Below are positions 44,606 through 56,837 of a stretch of 64,000 bases of DNA, in pieces (within the stretch, counting starts at the first letter, position 1; every line of letters starts with the position of its first letter). This stretch comes from Cricetomys ansorgei (taxonomy: Eukaryota; Chordata; Mammalia; Rodentia; Nesomyidae). The notes under the pieces were generated by a model. It was not told the DNA's origin and made no database searches. It was given only the letters and a program-made list of their open reading frames with translations. The translations under genes and the position numbers were made by a program. The stretch lies in NCBI GenBank assembly GCA_026225945.1, contig JAMJFZ010002307.1, positions 2,116,001-2,180,000 of the forward strand, written 5' to 3'.

Positions 44606-44739
44606 GGTAACAGGAAGTAAAGGAAGGCAGTCAGTTAACATGGCTTCAGTGGGCTGTGAACAACTGGCAATGTGAACAGTCAGCTGAGATTAGAGGCCAG
44701 AAAAAGCAAGAAATAAAGCTGGAACTTTGGTTTTTAGGG

Positions 44740-44921
44740 TTTGTTTTTACTTACGTGTATGTGTCAGTATGTGCCATAGGTGTGTTGGTGCTCACAGAGG
44801 CCGGAAGAGGGTGCTGGAGTTGGAGTTACAGGTGGTTGTGAGTCACCCCATGTGGCTGCCGGCAGATCCTCTCTGCAAGAGCAGCAAATGCTCTTAACTG
44901 CTGAGCCACATCTCAAGCCCC
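44740..44921 (-). repeat. B2 SINE, antisense
   Basis: 'acagaggccggaagagggtg', 'gagttacaggtggttgtgag' and 'ctcttaactgctgagccaca'. Confidence 0.9.
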
Positions 44922-45187
44922 TCTGACTTTAATTGATTGCTCAGTCTTGTCATCATGGACCAGTGAGCTTAATTCTGAGGCTGCTCCTTCTCCTGACTGT
45001 ATCCTAGCAACAACATTCTGGTGTCATATCTGTTTACAACACTACCTAGAATGAACAGGTGTTTCTGAGCCTCCTATTTAGAGATGAGGGAGCCTAACCC
45101 AAGAGTTCTTCGAGCTCCTTGTCTGAAGCCTGGACATATTTTACCACTAACCTGTGGGCATGTTCAGTATAGCATAATCATCTATAT

Positions 45188-45409
45188 CAGTGGTTCTCAA
45201 CCTGTGGGTCGCGACCCCTTTAAGGGTCAAACAGCTGTATCACAGGGTCACCTAAGACCATCTGCATAGCAGATACTTGCATTACAATTCACAACAGTAG
45301 CAAAATTATAGTTATGAAGTAGCAACAAAATAATTTTATGGTTGGGGGTCACCACAGCATGAGGAACTGTATTAAAGGATCGCAGCATTAGGAAGGGTGA
45401 GAGCCACAG
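45188..45409 (+). mobile_element. URR1-like hAT (Charlie-type) non-autonomous element
   Basis: Starts cagtggttctcaacctgtgg and ends gggtgagagccacag, which are imperfect terminal inverted repeats of the hAT-Charlie kind. Inside are 'gcaaaattatagttatgaag' and 'ggttgggggtcaccacagca', as in a common rodent-only element. The 8 bp before (atctatat) and after (gtctatag) share six positions, consistent with a degraded hAT 8-bp target-site duplication. It has no coding capacity. Confidence 0.82.
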
Positions 45410-45769
45410 GTCTATAGACTCTAGCCTGTATTAGTGCAGTGTTACACATGGCTCTCTAGTCAGCTGGTGATGGACTTCTGGGCTTTTTGCAGTGCTGATG
45501 CTCTAAGGAAGTTTGCTGTTAAAAGCGGTGATCCAGCTTGTGCATGCCTCTTCCTCTTGCGCCACTCAAGGGTGCTTCAAGTGTGTGCTTAGGAGCCAAA
45601 TGTGCCACGCGCCCCGTCCCAGTCCATATCAGTCATTTTCCACAGAACGAGTGTTTTCTCCCTCAGTGTGTGAAAGTTGCCACACCTCCCACCCTCATTA
45701 CTATGAGTGTGTGTGACAACTGTCACTGTTGTTTTGATTCCACTAGATGACTCAGAAGGTCAGATTTTT

Positions 45770-46128
45770 ATCTATCATCTATCTATCTATCATCTATCTA
45801 TCCATCTATCTATCATCCATCTATCTATCATCTATCTATCCATCCATCTATCTATCCATCCATCCATCCATCTATCATCTATCTATCCATCTATCTATCA
45901 TCCATCTATCTATCATCCATCTATCTATCATCCATCTATCCATCTATCTATCATCCATCTATCTATCATCCATCTATCTATCATCCATCTATCCATCTAT
46001 CTATCATCCATCTATCTATCATCTATCTATCCATCCATCTATCTATCCATCCATCCATCTATCATCTATCTATCTATCCATCTATCTATCCATCTATCTA
46101 TCATCCATCCATCTATCTATCTATGTAC
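45770..46128. repeat. TATC / ATCC tetranucleotide array
   Basis: About 360 bp of atct, atcc and catc words in mixed order, arranged in longer blocks such as 'tctatctatcatccatc' that recur. Open frames across it are due to composition (Ile/Tyr/Leu/Ser/His only). Confidence 0.97.
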
Positions 46129-46239
46129 CCATCTATTAATAGATTTCTCACCTCACTTTTTTCAGTTTAGCTAAAGCTAAGATCTGTTTGTGCAGTCAGC
46201 GGGGTCCTGTTTGTTCACGTGTACCACAGAATGATTCTG

Positions 46240-46520
46240 GACTGTGGAGATGACCCAGTGATTAACACACTTACTGCACAGACTCGAGGCCAGGAGTTTG
46301 GATGTCCAGGGCCTGTGTAAATGCCGCACGGGCATAGCAGTTTGCCTGTAATTCCAGCATCCAAAGGCAGAGATGCGGAGTCCCCAGAGCATGCTGGCTA
46401 GTCTGGCAAGCCGTACTGATGAGCCGTGGTTGGACTGACAGGCCCTGCCTCAGTAAGGTCAAAGAGCAATGGAGATGATTCCTGACAACAGCCTTGGGCC
46501 CCTCATGTTATTCCTTGTCT
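46240..46520 (+). repeat. B4-type composite SINE
   Basis: 'tggagatgacccagtgatta', 'gtttgcctgtaattccagca', 'ggctagtctggcaagccgta' and 'caggccctgcctcagtaagg' combine a tRNA-like and a B1-like part. Confidence 0.65.
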
Positions 46521-46952
46521 TCAGCCCTCACTGTGGCTATACAGAGGTTTACTGTAAGCAGAACAGTTGTGTTTTAACTTTGAAACTCTAGCTAAGTATG
46601 TGTTCAGTCTTATTAGTGTGCCCATTGCTAGTATGCTAATGTAAATATGTATGTGTTTGATTTTGTTTCCTCTTTCTCAAACCTGTTACCTTGCAGGAAA
46701 CACTGGATAATTTATTTAAACTTATCTGTGTGTTTCCGTTTCTTATTTGTCGTTTACCGCAGCAGCTGAAGATTTAACTTGAGCCATTATCCTTCTTCAT
46801 AACTGAAAATTGATTTTTTTCACATATGTGGGGTTTTTTTGGGGGTTTTATTGCTTTTTAAGTTTTCAGATTCTTGTCTACTTGATAATTCTGTATTTAC
46901 TATTTCTAGAGTGTGAGGTAGTTGGGAGTTGCTTTTCTAAGTTTTAAAAAAT

Positions 46953-47168
46953 TTTAAGATGTTTTCTGTGTGTGTGTGTCTTTTGCCTATGGGTATGTCT
47001 GTGTATCATAAGTGTGCCCAGAGTCTGTGGCGCCAGAAGAGGGCATTAGATCCCCTGGAACTGGAGTTACAAGTGGTTGTGAGCTGCCATGTAGGTGCTA
47101 GGAACTGAACCTGGGTCCTCTGTAAGAGCAGCCAGAGCTCCTAACTGCTGAGCCATCTCTCCAGCCCC
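46953..47168 (-). repeat. B2 SINE, antisense, nearly full length
   Basis: 'cttttgcctatgggtatgtc', 'gcgccagaagagggcattag', 'tggagttacaagtggttgtg' and 'aactgctgagccatctctcc' then 'agcccc'. Confidence 0.93.
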
Positions 47169-50100
47169 ATTTGGAAACTTCTTAGAAGTGCTCATTTCAT
47201 TATATTCTGCTCTTCTGTGATTATGAGTTCTTACATTTTTTTCCCCACAGACTGCATTTCCAGAGCAGTTTGGGTTTAGAGGGTAATTTCACACGAAGAA
47301 CACAGAGTTCTTATACACTTTCTCTCCGCTCTTCTTACCTGGGATCTGTGTGGTGTGTCTTAGAACTGACGAGCCACTACCAATACAACTTATGATCTAA
47401 AGGCCTTTCTTCATTGAGGGTTCACTATCTGAAGTACATTGTACACATGGTTCTGAAAAAATGGATAATGTCATCCACAACAACATCTGCAGAGTAGATC
47501 CACCGTCCTGACAGTCTCTGCTCGTGCCTGTCCACCTCTCCCCATGCAGTCCCTGGAGCTCACTCTCTCTTCACTGTCTCTACACCTTTTCCACAGTGCC
47601 GTGAGACTGGATCACATAATAACTAGCTTCTTGGACTTAACAATATGTATGGTACGTTTTTCTATAACCCCACATAAACAGTATCTATCTCTGTAATAGT
47701 CCATGGGTGGCTATTATGCCATTTACTATCTAAGTGCATTTTCAGATAAGGATGTCTTTTTGCTTACGAGATATAGCTGTTTAAAGATTCTGGGCCTGGG
47801 GGTTGAAGTAGATAGAGGGTGCTTTCCTCCTTAGGGTAATTGTAGTTTCCCGCGCATGCTGCCAGGGGGCATTGCTAGTCTGAGCCCATAGAGATCCCTT
47901 GCTGCGTGCCTGGGCATCTCAAGACAGTCATCGTAGGTTTAGCTCCTCAGATGTTGACACTTGTTCAGGGCCTGGGTCCTAGGCTGCGAAACTAATATTG
48001 GTGTTTGCCTTGACAGTCAGTCTATACCCCGTAAGCTGGAGCCTTCTGATAATGGCTTTTGGTGGTGGGTCCCCCGTGCCCCCTCCTTCACCCTCATTTA
48101 GGAGATGGGCAGGGGCGGGGCATGTCTCTGGAAGTTGTCCCGGAGACCAGAAATGTTTTAAAATACCTTTATATGTAGAACCTAGCTTCTTTGTAGGAAG
48201 GCATGCCATAGTTTTAAGCTGTTCCTGCAGAAGCTCTTGGGGTGGGTTAATTCAGGCTCTTAGTGGCGTTGTTATGAAGGTACGTTCTATGTGAAAATCT
48301 TCTAAGGCCTGAACTTAATCTGGAGAAGATTCTGTTGCACTCTGGGGGAATTCTGTTTTGTAACCACATCAATTGCAGTTTGGGGTTGGGACTTTGGGGG
48401 TCTCTTTATGAATGAGAATTCTAGTGCAGATCTTGCGAGTGGCTTTCTCTTTGTGCACAGGAGTTTGAGAGGGACCCCTGGACTTCAGCTAGAACAAAGG
48501 CCAAGCTGTGTGTGTTCCCGTCATCCCTCCAGACTCATGTAGCATCTCCCTTTTGATGTTCGTGGCTGTGTGGCTTCTGGCCAGAATTTTCATCTTTCTT
48601 GGCGACCAGGCTTGGCCCCTCTTCTCCTTCCTCTCTGCCTCTCTCTGTGTACCCCCTATATTAAACTCAGAATCCAGAGTGCCAGCATGGGCTAAAGCCC
48701 CGAGGGGTGGCAGTGAATCCTGGGCTTCTAATTGCTCTGAAATTTTTATGAACTTTCATGGTTTCTGCCTACTGAAAAGAGGCATCTTAAATATTTTATC
48801 GGTTACCTCTGGATGTTGTCTAGAAGGGGCTCATCGTATTCTGCCTGACAGTTGTCAGCACTCGCCAGCTCCTCTGTGATTTCATCCCCCTCATCCATAC
48901 CTCTGGTGTCTGTGCTGTTGCTGAGGATGGACCATGTGGACCACTGCTGAGCCTCCTTCCCTTGATCTGTGCTGGTGCTTTTCTGAAGTAGAGTCCTGCT
49001 TTCAAACACTCTGCCTGCTGTGGTGTGAGCCCCTTTCCCATGCTTCTCATTGCTAAAGTTTGATGTCTGGACTTCAATCTAATATTGCAGATATGGCTCT
49101 TGCTCTGCAGAAACGAACACCACACACCAGTGGGACAATACCCCAGCATATAGCATAGGCTTGTTTTGAAGGATGGAGAGGAGTTAGTTTCTAATGTATT
49201 CGAGAATTATAGCAGCAGGAGTATAAGGGATTTGTATTAGAAATGGCTGGGAGTTGGGAGACCCTGAAAAGTCCCAGGAAGGAGCAAGTGTTTCATCTGG
49301 CAGAATCCAGAATGCTTCAGAAGAACCAGGACCAGGACGGGGCATCGCAGAGCCGTTTGCACACGATCAGGTGTGAACTTATGAATGCGTGAGGGTGGAA
49401 AGTGTTAGAAGCATAGGCAAGCAGGTGGGTGGGGAAGCCGGGATTGATAGTGGGGTAGTTTCAGGAGAGGAAATAATGTGAGAATCAGCGGTGTCAACTT
49501 ATACACAGATGAATAACCTACATTATGGGTGAACCAGCAGCCAAGGACAGCAGTAACACACAGGAGGAAATCCATTCTGGTGTCAGTGGGAAGAGCCAAT
49601 AGCAGGCAGGGTGCACGCCCACAGGCCGTGGACATAACAGTCCTTTGTCTCTCTGTCACAGAGGCTGTAAGCATGGCCTTTTGTGTTGTTCTGAGCAAAT
49701 CAGAGCTGTCTAGCTCTTGGCCGCTTAGATAGTAGAGGACCACACATAGCATGAATCCTGGGCTTCATTTATGTAATAAAAAATGTCTTCAGTAACATGA
49801 CAGTTTGTTTTTTTATTTGACTGTTTTATAAGTGGTACTGATTGAAAACACTCCTACTTTTAAGCTCTCAGTGTAGTTCTCTCATTTGTACAGTGACAGC
49901 ACAGGCTCTTTAAGGGTTGGGGGGAAAGATTTCACTTGATACAAAACCTTATATGGCAATACATGTTTTCTCTCTGTGATTTATGTTGACTATATTAATT
50001 TAAAAAACATGCTCATCCTTTTTTCCCCCAGTCTGATAAAGTAGTAATGCAGCTTCTCACCAAAGGTTAGCAGAGATGAAAGCGAGCTTCCCCTGTTGCA

Positions 50101-50703
50101 GATGGCCCTTCATCCACCATTAGATGAAATATGTCACCATAATTTAAACAAAAAGAATTGGTAGGTATCACTGTAGGCAAAAATAAGAAGTACCTTAGCA
50201 TTCTGTTCTTGGGAACATCAAACTTCAGAACAGGACTCCAAATTACGCCATTGCTAGAGCTGATCTCTGGCAGTCACGGAGAGCGGGGCAGACCTCACAG
50301 TGTGTCTATGAGCCCTGTTTGCTGTACACGCCAGCACTCCCCTTTGGCAAACGTGTCTTCCAGGGCCTGGGAACCGCTGCCATGTCAAAGTCTACAGGCT
50401 GGCGGAGCAGCGTCAGTGTTAGCAGCAATTACTCATTCATCACCTTCAAAGACATGTTTTCTAAATTTAGAAGGAGAGATTAAGGCAGGAAGGTGTCTCT
50501 GAGTGGGTTAAGTAAGGATTGCCCTTTCTGCTCACCCATCTCTTTCTTGAGACAGGGAAGCAGGTCATCTGGGTGTCTCAGTGCTCCAGAGAGAAGGTGC
50601 TCGGTGCTCCAGAGAGAGGACTTTGTTTCTGTTTTTACCCATTTCTTTCTATGTACCTGTGCCATTTCCAGTTTTTAAATTTAAAACATTTTTGTGTGTA
50701 TGT

Positions 50704-50800
50704 GTACAAGTCTCTCTCTCTTTCTCTCTCTCCATCTGTACGTGCATGCTGTCTCTGCCTCTCCAGTACTGGGAATACAGTCATGCTACTGTGTCTGGCT
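50704..50800 (-). repeat. CT microsatellite with B1-like 3' fragment
   Basis: A CT run (tctctctctctttctctctc), then 'ctctgcctctccagtactgg' and 'gctactgtgtctggcttcc', an antisense B1-like ending. Confidence 0.5.
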
Positions 50801-51352
50801 TCCAGTTTTTTGTAAGAAAATTACTTACCCACTCAGTGACTTTAAGTCTGACACTTATTTAAACCATCTATCTTGTTTTTAACTAAGGGCAGCATTTTCT
50901 TTCTTCAGGCTTTCTAGTTTAATGCTCACCCAGTGTGGACCCGTGTCTGTTCTTTTTTTCCGAATCTCTTGATGGTGTTCTTTTAGCGGCTGTTCAGCTC
51001 AGGGGATGGAATGAACTGAACAATATCTTTGAGGCTCAGTCTGGTTGTCTAGACAAGGGGCTGAGATCATTTGGGTGTCTGTTTCAGGGCACTTCAAACT
51101 AGCCCAGCTTCTTAAGGGACCTGCGACTTGTGCCCGAAGCAGGGGCAATCCAGTTTTCTACGGGCCCCATTGCTGATCTGTCTGAGCACCCGCAGAGGCA
51201 CTGGTCACCGTGCATAGGACATTCTAGGCGTCTTCACAGAAACAGCCGCTGCCGCTGTGTCCTTTAAGATGGTGGCGGTGGGGAGAGCGGTTCCTCGGAA
51301 ATCAGACCTCTCCTGTGCCCAGCACCCAGCGTGTCTCTGTTGGCCTCTAGAG

Positions 51353-51437
51353 CAGTGGTTCTCAACCTGTGAGTTGTGACCCCTTTGGGGATCAATCAAC
51401 TCTTTCACAGGGACCACCTAAGACCATCTGCATCAAG
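51353..51437 (+). mobile_element. URR1-like element, 5' fragment
   Basis: Begins cagtggttctcaacctgtga and contains 'accacctaagaccatctgca', shared with 45188-45409. The rest of the element is missing. Confidence 0.75.
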
Positions 51438-52049
51438 AAGGACTGACATGACGCCATTTGGATTTGTGCTGTGCGCACACGCTGTTCTCTGTGGTAACTT
51501 CCCCACACCCAACCGGCCAGGCCCCTCAGCTCTGGGCGTGTGCATAAGCAGCACTCCTACGCTTTGTAGTTTTCCAATATTTTGTTGTTAGAATAAATTT
51601 CAGACTCTGTGGATTTGGTCACTGACCTGGGTCTAATGTTGTGTAGACTCTAATGAACGCTATCAATTTCCTCTCTCCAGGGAGGCAAACTCTGGAGACA
51701 TCTTTATTTAAAGCCTTTCAGAATAAAAACGAAGTCTAACTGTCCTTAAGTGCTACATCGTTTGCATATTTCTGAATTCCCCGGTCCCCGCCTTCTATCA
51801 TCCGGATGTTCTGGGGTTGATGTTTTGTTCAGCTTAGTTACACTGACTTATTTTCTGAAATTGAAAAGGATTGTTTATTAAATTCTCCAGTGCCTCCTTC
51901 TTTTGTTGACTGCTGGCAACTTTAAATTAAAATCATTATTCTTCATAATTCCTTTACAGAGTCAAGCGTTTTTCTGTCTCTTCCCCTGGGTTGAACCAAA
52001 GAGCATAATATTTTGTAATAGGCTGCATTTTTGCCCAATGTTACTTTTC

Positions 52050-52130
52050 CTTTTTTCTTTTGTTGGTGCTGGGATTTGAACCCAGGGCCATGTGTGTGCA
52101 AGTGCTTTGCCCCTGGACTGGAACACCCCC
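52050..52130 (-). repeat. ID element, antisense
   Basis: 'tggtgctgggatttgaaccc', 'agggccatgtgtgtgcaagt' and 'gctttgcccctggactg' are the reverse complement of ID. A C-rich tract follows. Confidence 0.75.
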
Positions 52131-52374
52131 CACCCACCCACCCCCACCTAGCCCAAGGCTACTTTTTTAAAAAGTGAGACTGCTTTTTCCTGAGGTTGCT
52201 GTCAGCCAGGCTTCGCCTGTGACTTCTAGCTGCTTTCTTTAGTATTGACAGACTCATCGAGAGGAGCTTCGGGGCCTTCAGACTTCCTCACAGATTGATG
52301 TTGGTGTGTGGCACATACGAGGTGTTCTTTCATATGAAACGGTCTTATGAAAATCCAGGCTCTCTTTTGTCGGC

Positions 52375-52517
52375 ATGTACATCTGCACCCCAGAAGAGGA
52401 CGTTGGAATCCATGGTTACAGATGGTTGTGAGCCACCATGTGGCTGCTGGGAACTGGACTCGGGACCTCTAGAAGAACAGCCAGTGTTCTTAGCTGCTGA
52501 ACCAGCTCTCCAGTCCC
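52375..52517 (-). repeat. B2 SINE, antisense
   Basis: 'caccccagaagaggacgttg', 'ttacagatggttgtgagcca' and 'cttagctgctgaaccagctc'. Confidence 0.88.
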
Positions 52518-52539
52518 AGGCTCCACTTTGTGATCAGAA

Positions 52540-52699
52540 ACAGGATTTTTTTTTTTTTTTTGGAAACAGGGTTTCTCTGTTTTAACTCTGGCTGTTCTGG
52601 AACTCACTCTGTAGCTCAGGCTGGCCTTGAACTCACAGAGATCCACTTGCCTCTGCCTCCTGAGTGCTGGGATTAAAGGCATGCACCACTACCCCCTGA
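52540..52699 (-). repeat. B1 SINE, antisense
   Basis: A T tract, 'ggaaacagggtttctctgtt', 'ctggaactcactctgtagct', 'gctggccttgaactcacaga' and 'gagtgctgggattaaaggca'. Well kept. Confidence 0.95.
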
Positions 52700-52701
52700 C
52701 A

Positions 52702-52760
52702 TTTTTTTTTTTTTTAAAACAGGGTCCCAAGTATCCCAGGCTTGGCTCAATCTCCTGATT
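52702..52760 (-). repeat. B1 fragment, antisense, after a T tract
   Basis: A second T tract followed by 'aaaacagggtcccaagtatc' and 'ccaggcttggctcaatctcc', a partial B1 next to the previous one. Confidence 0.5.
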
Positions 52761-55049
52761 ATTTAACTCTAGATTTAAATTTCCCTGTTTCTATTGTGCT
52801 GAAATCATGGGATACCCGGTTAGAAAAAATGAATTTGATTACATTTCTAGATTTTGCAACTTTTGCTTCTCATCAATGCATCCTTTTTGATAGGAACTGG
52901 GTACTCTCTGGCCTCTTGTCTCTTGCTCACTATCCCTTTGGAGCTGGCCATCTCTCTGCCAGCCTTCCGGACTGGCCTCCCTGACATAGGTAGGGCTGGT
53001 TGCTAGTCTCTTCTTAGACTGATTCCAGACTATAGACACTCTCCACCTGGAGTGGAGGATGTGCTTCCTCCGTGCTCCTCCTGGCATCGCGGAGGCAGAG
53101 GGAGGTGAATTGTGAAGAGTGAGCGGTGTGTCGCAGTGAAGCACGGAGAACCACGTTTAACTAGAGTGAGAACACACTACAGTCATATGCAGAGGGATTG
53201 GGTCACGAGGAGAACTTATGAATGAGTACCTGACAGTGTCACTGCAGTGGGCATGGAGGATCGCTCAGCGGGAGAAGTTCAGGACACAAGGCTGCTGGGT
53301 GAGCACACTGAGCTCGGAGGTCCCAACCTGGCAGCAACTTTAAGGAGAGGAGAGTCAGCAGAGGGCTGGACCTGCTCACGTGTCAGAAACAAATGGAGAT
53401 GAAGCAGGGAGAGGAGGTGGGGGGAGATGAGACTTCTGAAATCCATGGCTCAAAAGTTCCATTCTCCAAGATTCAGGAGAGGCGTTCTGGGTAGGCGATG
53501 ACAGTGGGAAGAATGGTGTTTACAGGGCTTTTCATGCTCAGGGAGTGACAGGAGTTTCAGAGCGGGAGTTTGGGCACAGTGTTTGCCAAGAAACAGCAAA
53601 GAATGTGAAGCTGAGGAGTGGCACTGGCTTCAGACCGGCCACACCTCTGTGCTTGCAGCCTTCATTTGCTTCATTTGACCAGCAGGGAAAGCCCATGCTT
53701 TCCTTTATTAGCCCGAGTTAAATTTTTAATTGGCCCTGGAGCACTGTAGGAAGGGCAGCCTAGGACAAGCGAAATGCTGTCTATTGATCCTGTGTATCTC
53801 CATTACTTTTTCCTGAGCTTATGCTGCTGTCCCCACTAACTTCTGGAGCCTGACACCACCAACAGTCAGGTTAGACTGTTTCTGACCCAATTTGAACTTG
53901 ACATTGATCCCAAGTGTAGTTCTGTGCATTCTGTAAACCAGGGGGCAACTTCCGGGTCAGTTCCCGCCATTTTCTGCACAGTGTTCTACCCCTTCACTAT
54001 GGCACCTCTGACTTTTCTCCAAACATCTCCCCCTGCCCACCCACGCACCCATTATGCTCTGCCGGTTTTCATCTTTGAAGACTGGGACTTAATACTCTTC
54101 TGCATATGCTGTCTATGCTGTGTAGGCTCCTCTGTAATGCTGCCTGAAGCTGGGGCTGCTCTCTCTTCCTCCCTGGATAGCAAGCCATCCGCTGAAGTCT
54201 TGTTTCTCATTTTCTCTTTCTCAGATGGCTGCAGTTTTCTGGTAAGAAGAAGCGATCTACTATTTCCCTTAGAGGCGAGTGTAGGCATGTAGTGAACTTA
54301 AGAAATGTTCTATGTGCAAGTTAATAGGTACTTTTTATCTGGTGATTCCAACAGGTGATATTTGCCCTGTGTGCATGCCCTGGATTTCCTTATTAGTGTG
54401 GTGTCCTGGATAATGTTGTTATAACTACTTTTTTGGTGCCTCAGCATTCTCTGTCTTAGTAAGTCTTACTAATGCAGTAATTTGAAAATATTATTTTAAA
54501 TTTAATTTCTATTTTTCTTTCTTCATTTTCTTGCAAACACTTGATCTGTTCCAAGTTTGACTCTTAAGGATGTCATGGTAACCCGGCAAGAGCATCCTGG
54601 GGTTAAGTCGGCTTGTCCTTTCCTCCTGAGATGTATCTCGCCTTTGTGGTTTGCTTGCTTCTCCATTCAGCATTTCCTTATAGATTATCTTTGATGACAG
54701 AATTATGTCTTGCGTGCCCTCGATTTTGACTGTTTTCTATCATATGGAAAGTATAAACCTGTGGTATGTCTGCAGCATACATAAATCCGCATTCTAGCAA
54801 TAGGTACAACAGCCTTTGATTTGACTTTTCACTCACTGATGCTCCAGCTGTGTCACTTGTACGTTGACTTTTTATGAGGCTGCAGTCATGGGCATGGCTC
54901 ATTCAAGCTGAGAAACTTTAAGAGATGCAACCAAAAAGCACCAAGTGAACATCTAGATACTGGTTTGTTTGTTTTTTTAATGAAATAAGTATAAATTATA
55001 TTGTTATTGTCTATTACAAAAATAAAGTAGACATTGGTGTTTGTTTTAG

Positions 55050-55139
55050 GAATCCAACCTCTTGAGTCCGGTGCAGGATGGCACAAAGACGCCTCAGATC
55101 GACAGCAACAAGGGCAACAACTACCGGATCGTCAAGGAG
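55050..55139 (+). CDS. Itpr2: Itpr2 exon N: 30-codon linker exon before RIH domain 2
   Basis: A 90-bp symmetric exon of 30 codons (residues 685-714, [10 protein letters not shown]...NYRIVKE). The acceptor is ttgttttag. The donor gtcagc lacks a purine at +3. The conserved NNYRIVKE leads into [11 protein letters not shown] in exon O, while the first 20 residues are type-2-specific linker. The intron after it is only 109 bp and has no in-frame stop, so the exon reads openly through it. Confidence 0.94.
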
Positions 55140-55248
55140 GTCAGCAGACAGGAGTGCTTTCTCTCTGGTGCATGTTCACACACAGATCGTTTTTGCATAT
55201 ATGTGTTCTACACTGCTGTGCTTAACGCAATGCTTCATCTTTTTGAAG

Positions 55249-55374
55249 ATCCTGATTAGGCTGAGTAAGCTCTGCGTGCAGAACAAGAAATGTCGCAACC
55301 AACACCAGCGATTGCTGAAAAACATGGCAGCTCACTCGGTGGTGCTGGACCTTCTGCAGATCCCCTATGAAAAG
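55249..55374 (+). CDS. Itpr2: Itpr2 exon O: start of second RIH domain
   Basis: A 126-bp symmetric exon of 42 codons (residues 715-756, [10 protein letters not shown]...LLQIPYEK). The acceptor is tttttgaag and the donor gtttgc. [12 protein letters not shown] and [14 protein letters not shown] open the second RIH (RyR and IP3R homology) domain of the central region. Residue 741 is Ala (KNMAAH), where I remember Gly (NMGAH) in both ITPR1 and human ITPR2. Upstream is a 109-bp intron. Confidence 0.95.
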
Positions 55375-56289
55375 GTTTGCCCTCGTACTGGCTCCCTTCA
55401 ATCTGGCATTTTAAAAAATGTATCACCAAGTCATAAAGAGTTTTTCCTAATTGTTTAAGAGGAAGCCCTCTCACTTGATGCCGCGTGTCCTTGAGTGCTT
55501 TTCTGTGTCTCCTGTGCACAAGGCTGTGCTTTTAGGCAACCCTGCTTCAGACTTGCAAATTAGGAAGGAGCATGGCACATTGTCACCAAATCCCACGCAC
55601 CATGCAGGTGTCTCCCGTAGTCCCAGCCATGTCCCGTTGTCGACAGAAGTATCTGCTTGAGAAGCACACAGACTCAGGGCTTGGCTGTCCTGTCTACTTA
55701 TCTCTCAGTCCTGAACTCTCTTATAGATGGCCAGTTATTTTGAAGAGAATTCACCCTTTCCTCCTACGCTCAGGTTCCATTTCCTACCTTCAGTGGGAAC
55801 ATGGAAGGAAAGTAAATTCTGCGTAGAGCTTCCTAGTGGTCGCATACAACTCTGACTTGTTCCAACACTAGTGATGTGTCTGCTGGCTTCTCCACTGTGA
55901 GGACCTCCCTCTCCCTTTGTAATGAATAACTATTCTGTGCAGTTTCCATGGAAAATACCCCATCTTTCATCTGACTTTTAATTCACATTTTTGTTAGCAT
56001 AGGTACCATGGTAATAGGTAATGTAGGCAATTCATGGGTAGTAGAAAGTCTGGGAGAAGGAGTGGTGGGTTGTGTAACAAGGAGAGAGTGGGCAGAGTGG
56101 AGCAGACAGACAGGGAAATTAAAGCGAAGATGAGAAATGTCTAGAACACAGAAACGAGGGGACAGGGGTGTAGAGACACAGAGGGCACGGGCAGGGTGCC
56201 CGCGGAGGAAGGCACCCATGGTGGAGGGACACAGTTGGTGTAAATCTGCCCTCTGTTTCTCGGGGTCACGTGCTGCCCTAACCCTACAG
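55375..56289 (+). other. Intron O-P (915 bp)
   Basis: I see no recognisable repeat or motif here apart from ordinary splice sites. Confidence 0.7.
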
Positions 56290-56412
56290 AACGACGAGAA
56301 GATGAACGAGGTGATGGACTTGGCCCACACCTTCCTGCAGAACTTCTGTCGGGGGAACCCACAGAATCAAGTTCTCCTCCACAAGCATCTCAACTTGTTT
56401 CTGACTCCTGGA
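56290..56412 (+). CDS. Itpr2: Itpr2 exon P: second RIH domain, QNQ-LLHKH motif
   Basis: A 123-bp symmetric exon of 41 codons (residues 757-797, [10 protein letters not shown]...LFLTPG). The acceptor is ccctacag and the donor gtgagt. [19 protein letters not shown] is the RIH signature, shared with ryanodine receptors. It continues exon O and joins exon Q as LFLTPG-LLEAETM. Confidence 0.95.
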
Positions 56413-56687
56413 GTGAGTATCTCAATGACTCCTGGCACAGCGAAGGGTGCAGTCCCACCGCGGTGTGAAGAGGGTTTTATGGACCGTCGTATACCATTTT
56501 TTTTCCCTTATTGTGATTCACTCCATAAAAGTGTTTTTGCCACTGAGGGAATGCTTAAAATCATTTGAAAATTTAGACAAATTCTATATGCCAGTGGCAG
56601 TTTTATTTATAATATATAATTTAATGTGAGAATAAGGATGTTAGAACGAAGGGGTAATTCGACGGTATCACGAAGAAGACAAATACG

Positions 56688-56757
56688 GGAGCCGGGGTAC
56701 AGCTCAGTAATAGATGGCTTGCCTAGTGCGCGCAGAACTCAGCACTACAAACCAAAC
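56688..56757 (+). repeat. ID element
   Basis: 'gccggggtacagctcagtaa' and 'gcttgcctagtgcgcgcaga' match the ID consensus start and middle. Confidence 0.7.
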
Positions 56758-56837
56758 TTACGACAAACACACAAGAGCTAAACACAGAATATTCAAAGGT
56801 CACGCTCGCTATGGCCTGTTAAAAGTGTGAGGCAGAT

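Larger units (their letters stand above)
42080..55049 (+). other. Intron M-N (13.0 kb), largest in window
   Basis: Holds antisense B2 copies (42112, 44740, 46953, 52375), an antisense MIR (42755), an antisense rodent repeat (44240), URR1-like elements (45188, 51353), a tetranucleotide array (45770), a B4-type SINE (46240), ID and B1 elements near 52 kb. The stretches 43270-44230, 47180-50680, 50830-51340 and 52770-55040 hold nothing I recognise and may contain unassigned old repeats. Confidence 0.8.

Noticed and set aside
45707..46174. 155-codon Ser/Ile/Tyr/His-rich frame
   Set aside because: Translation of the tetranucleotide array only.
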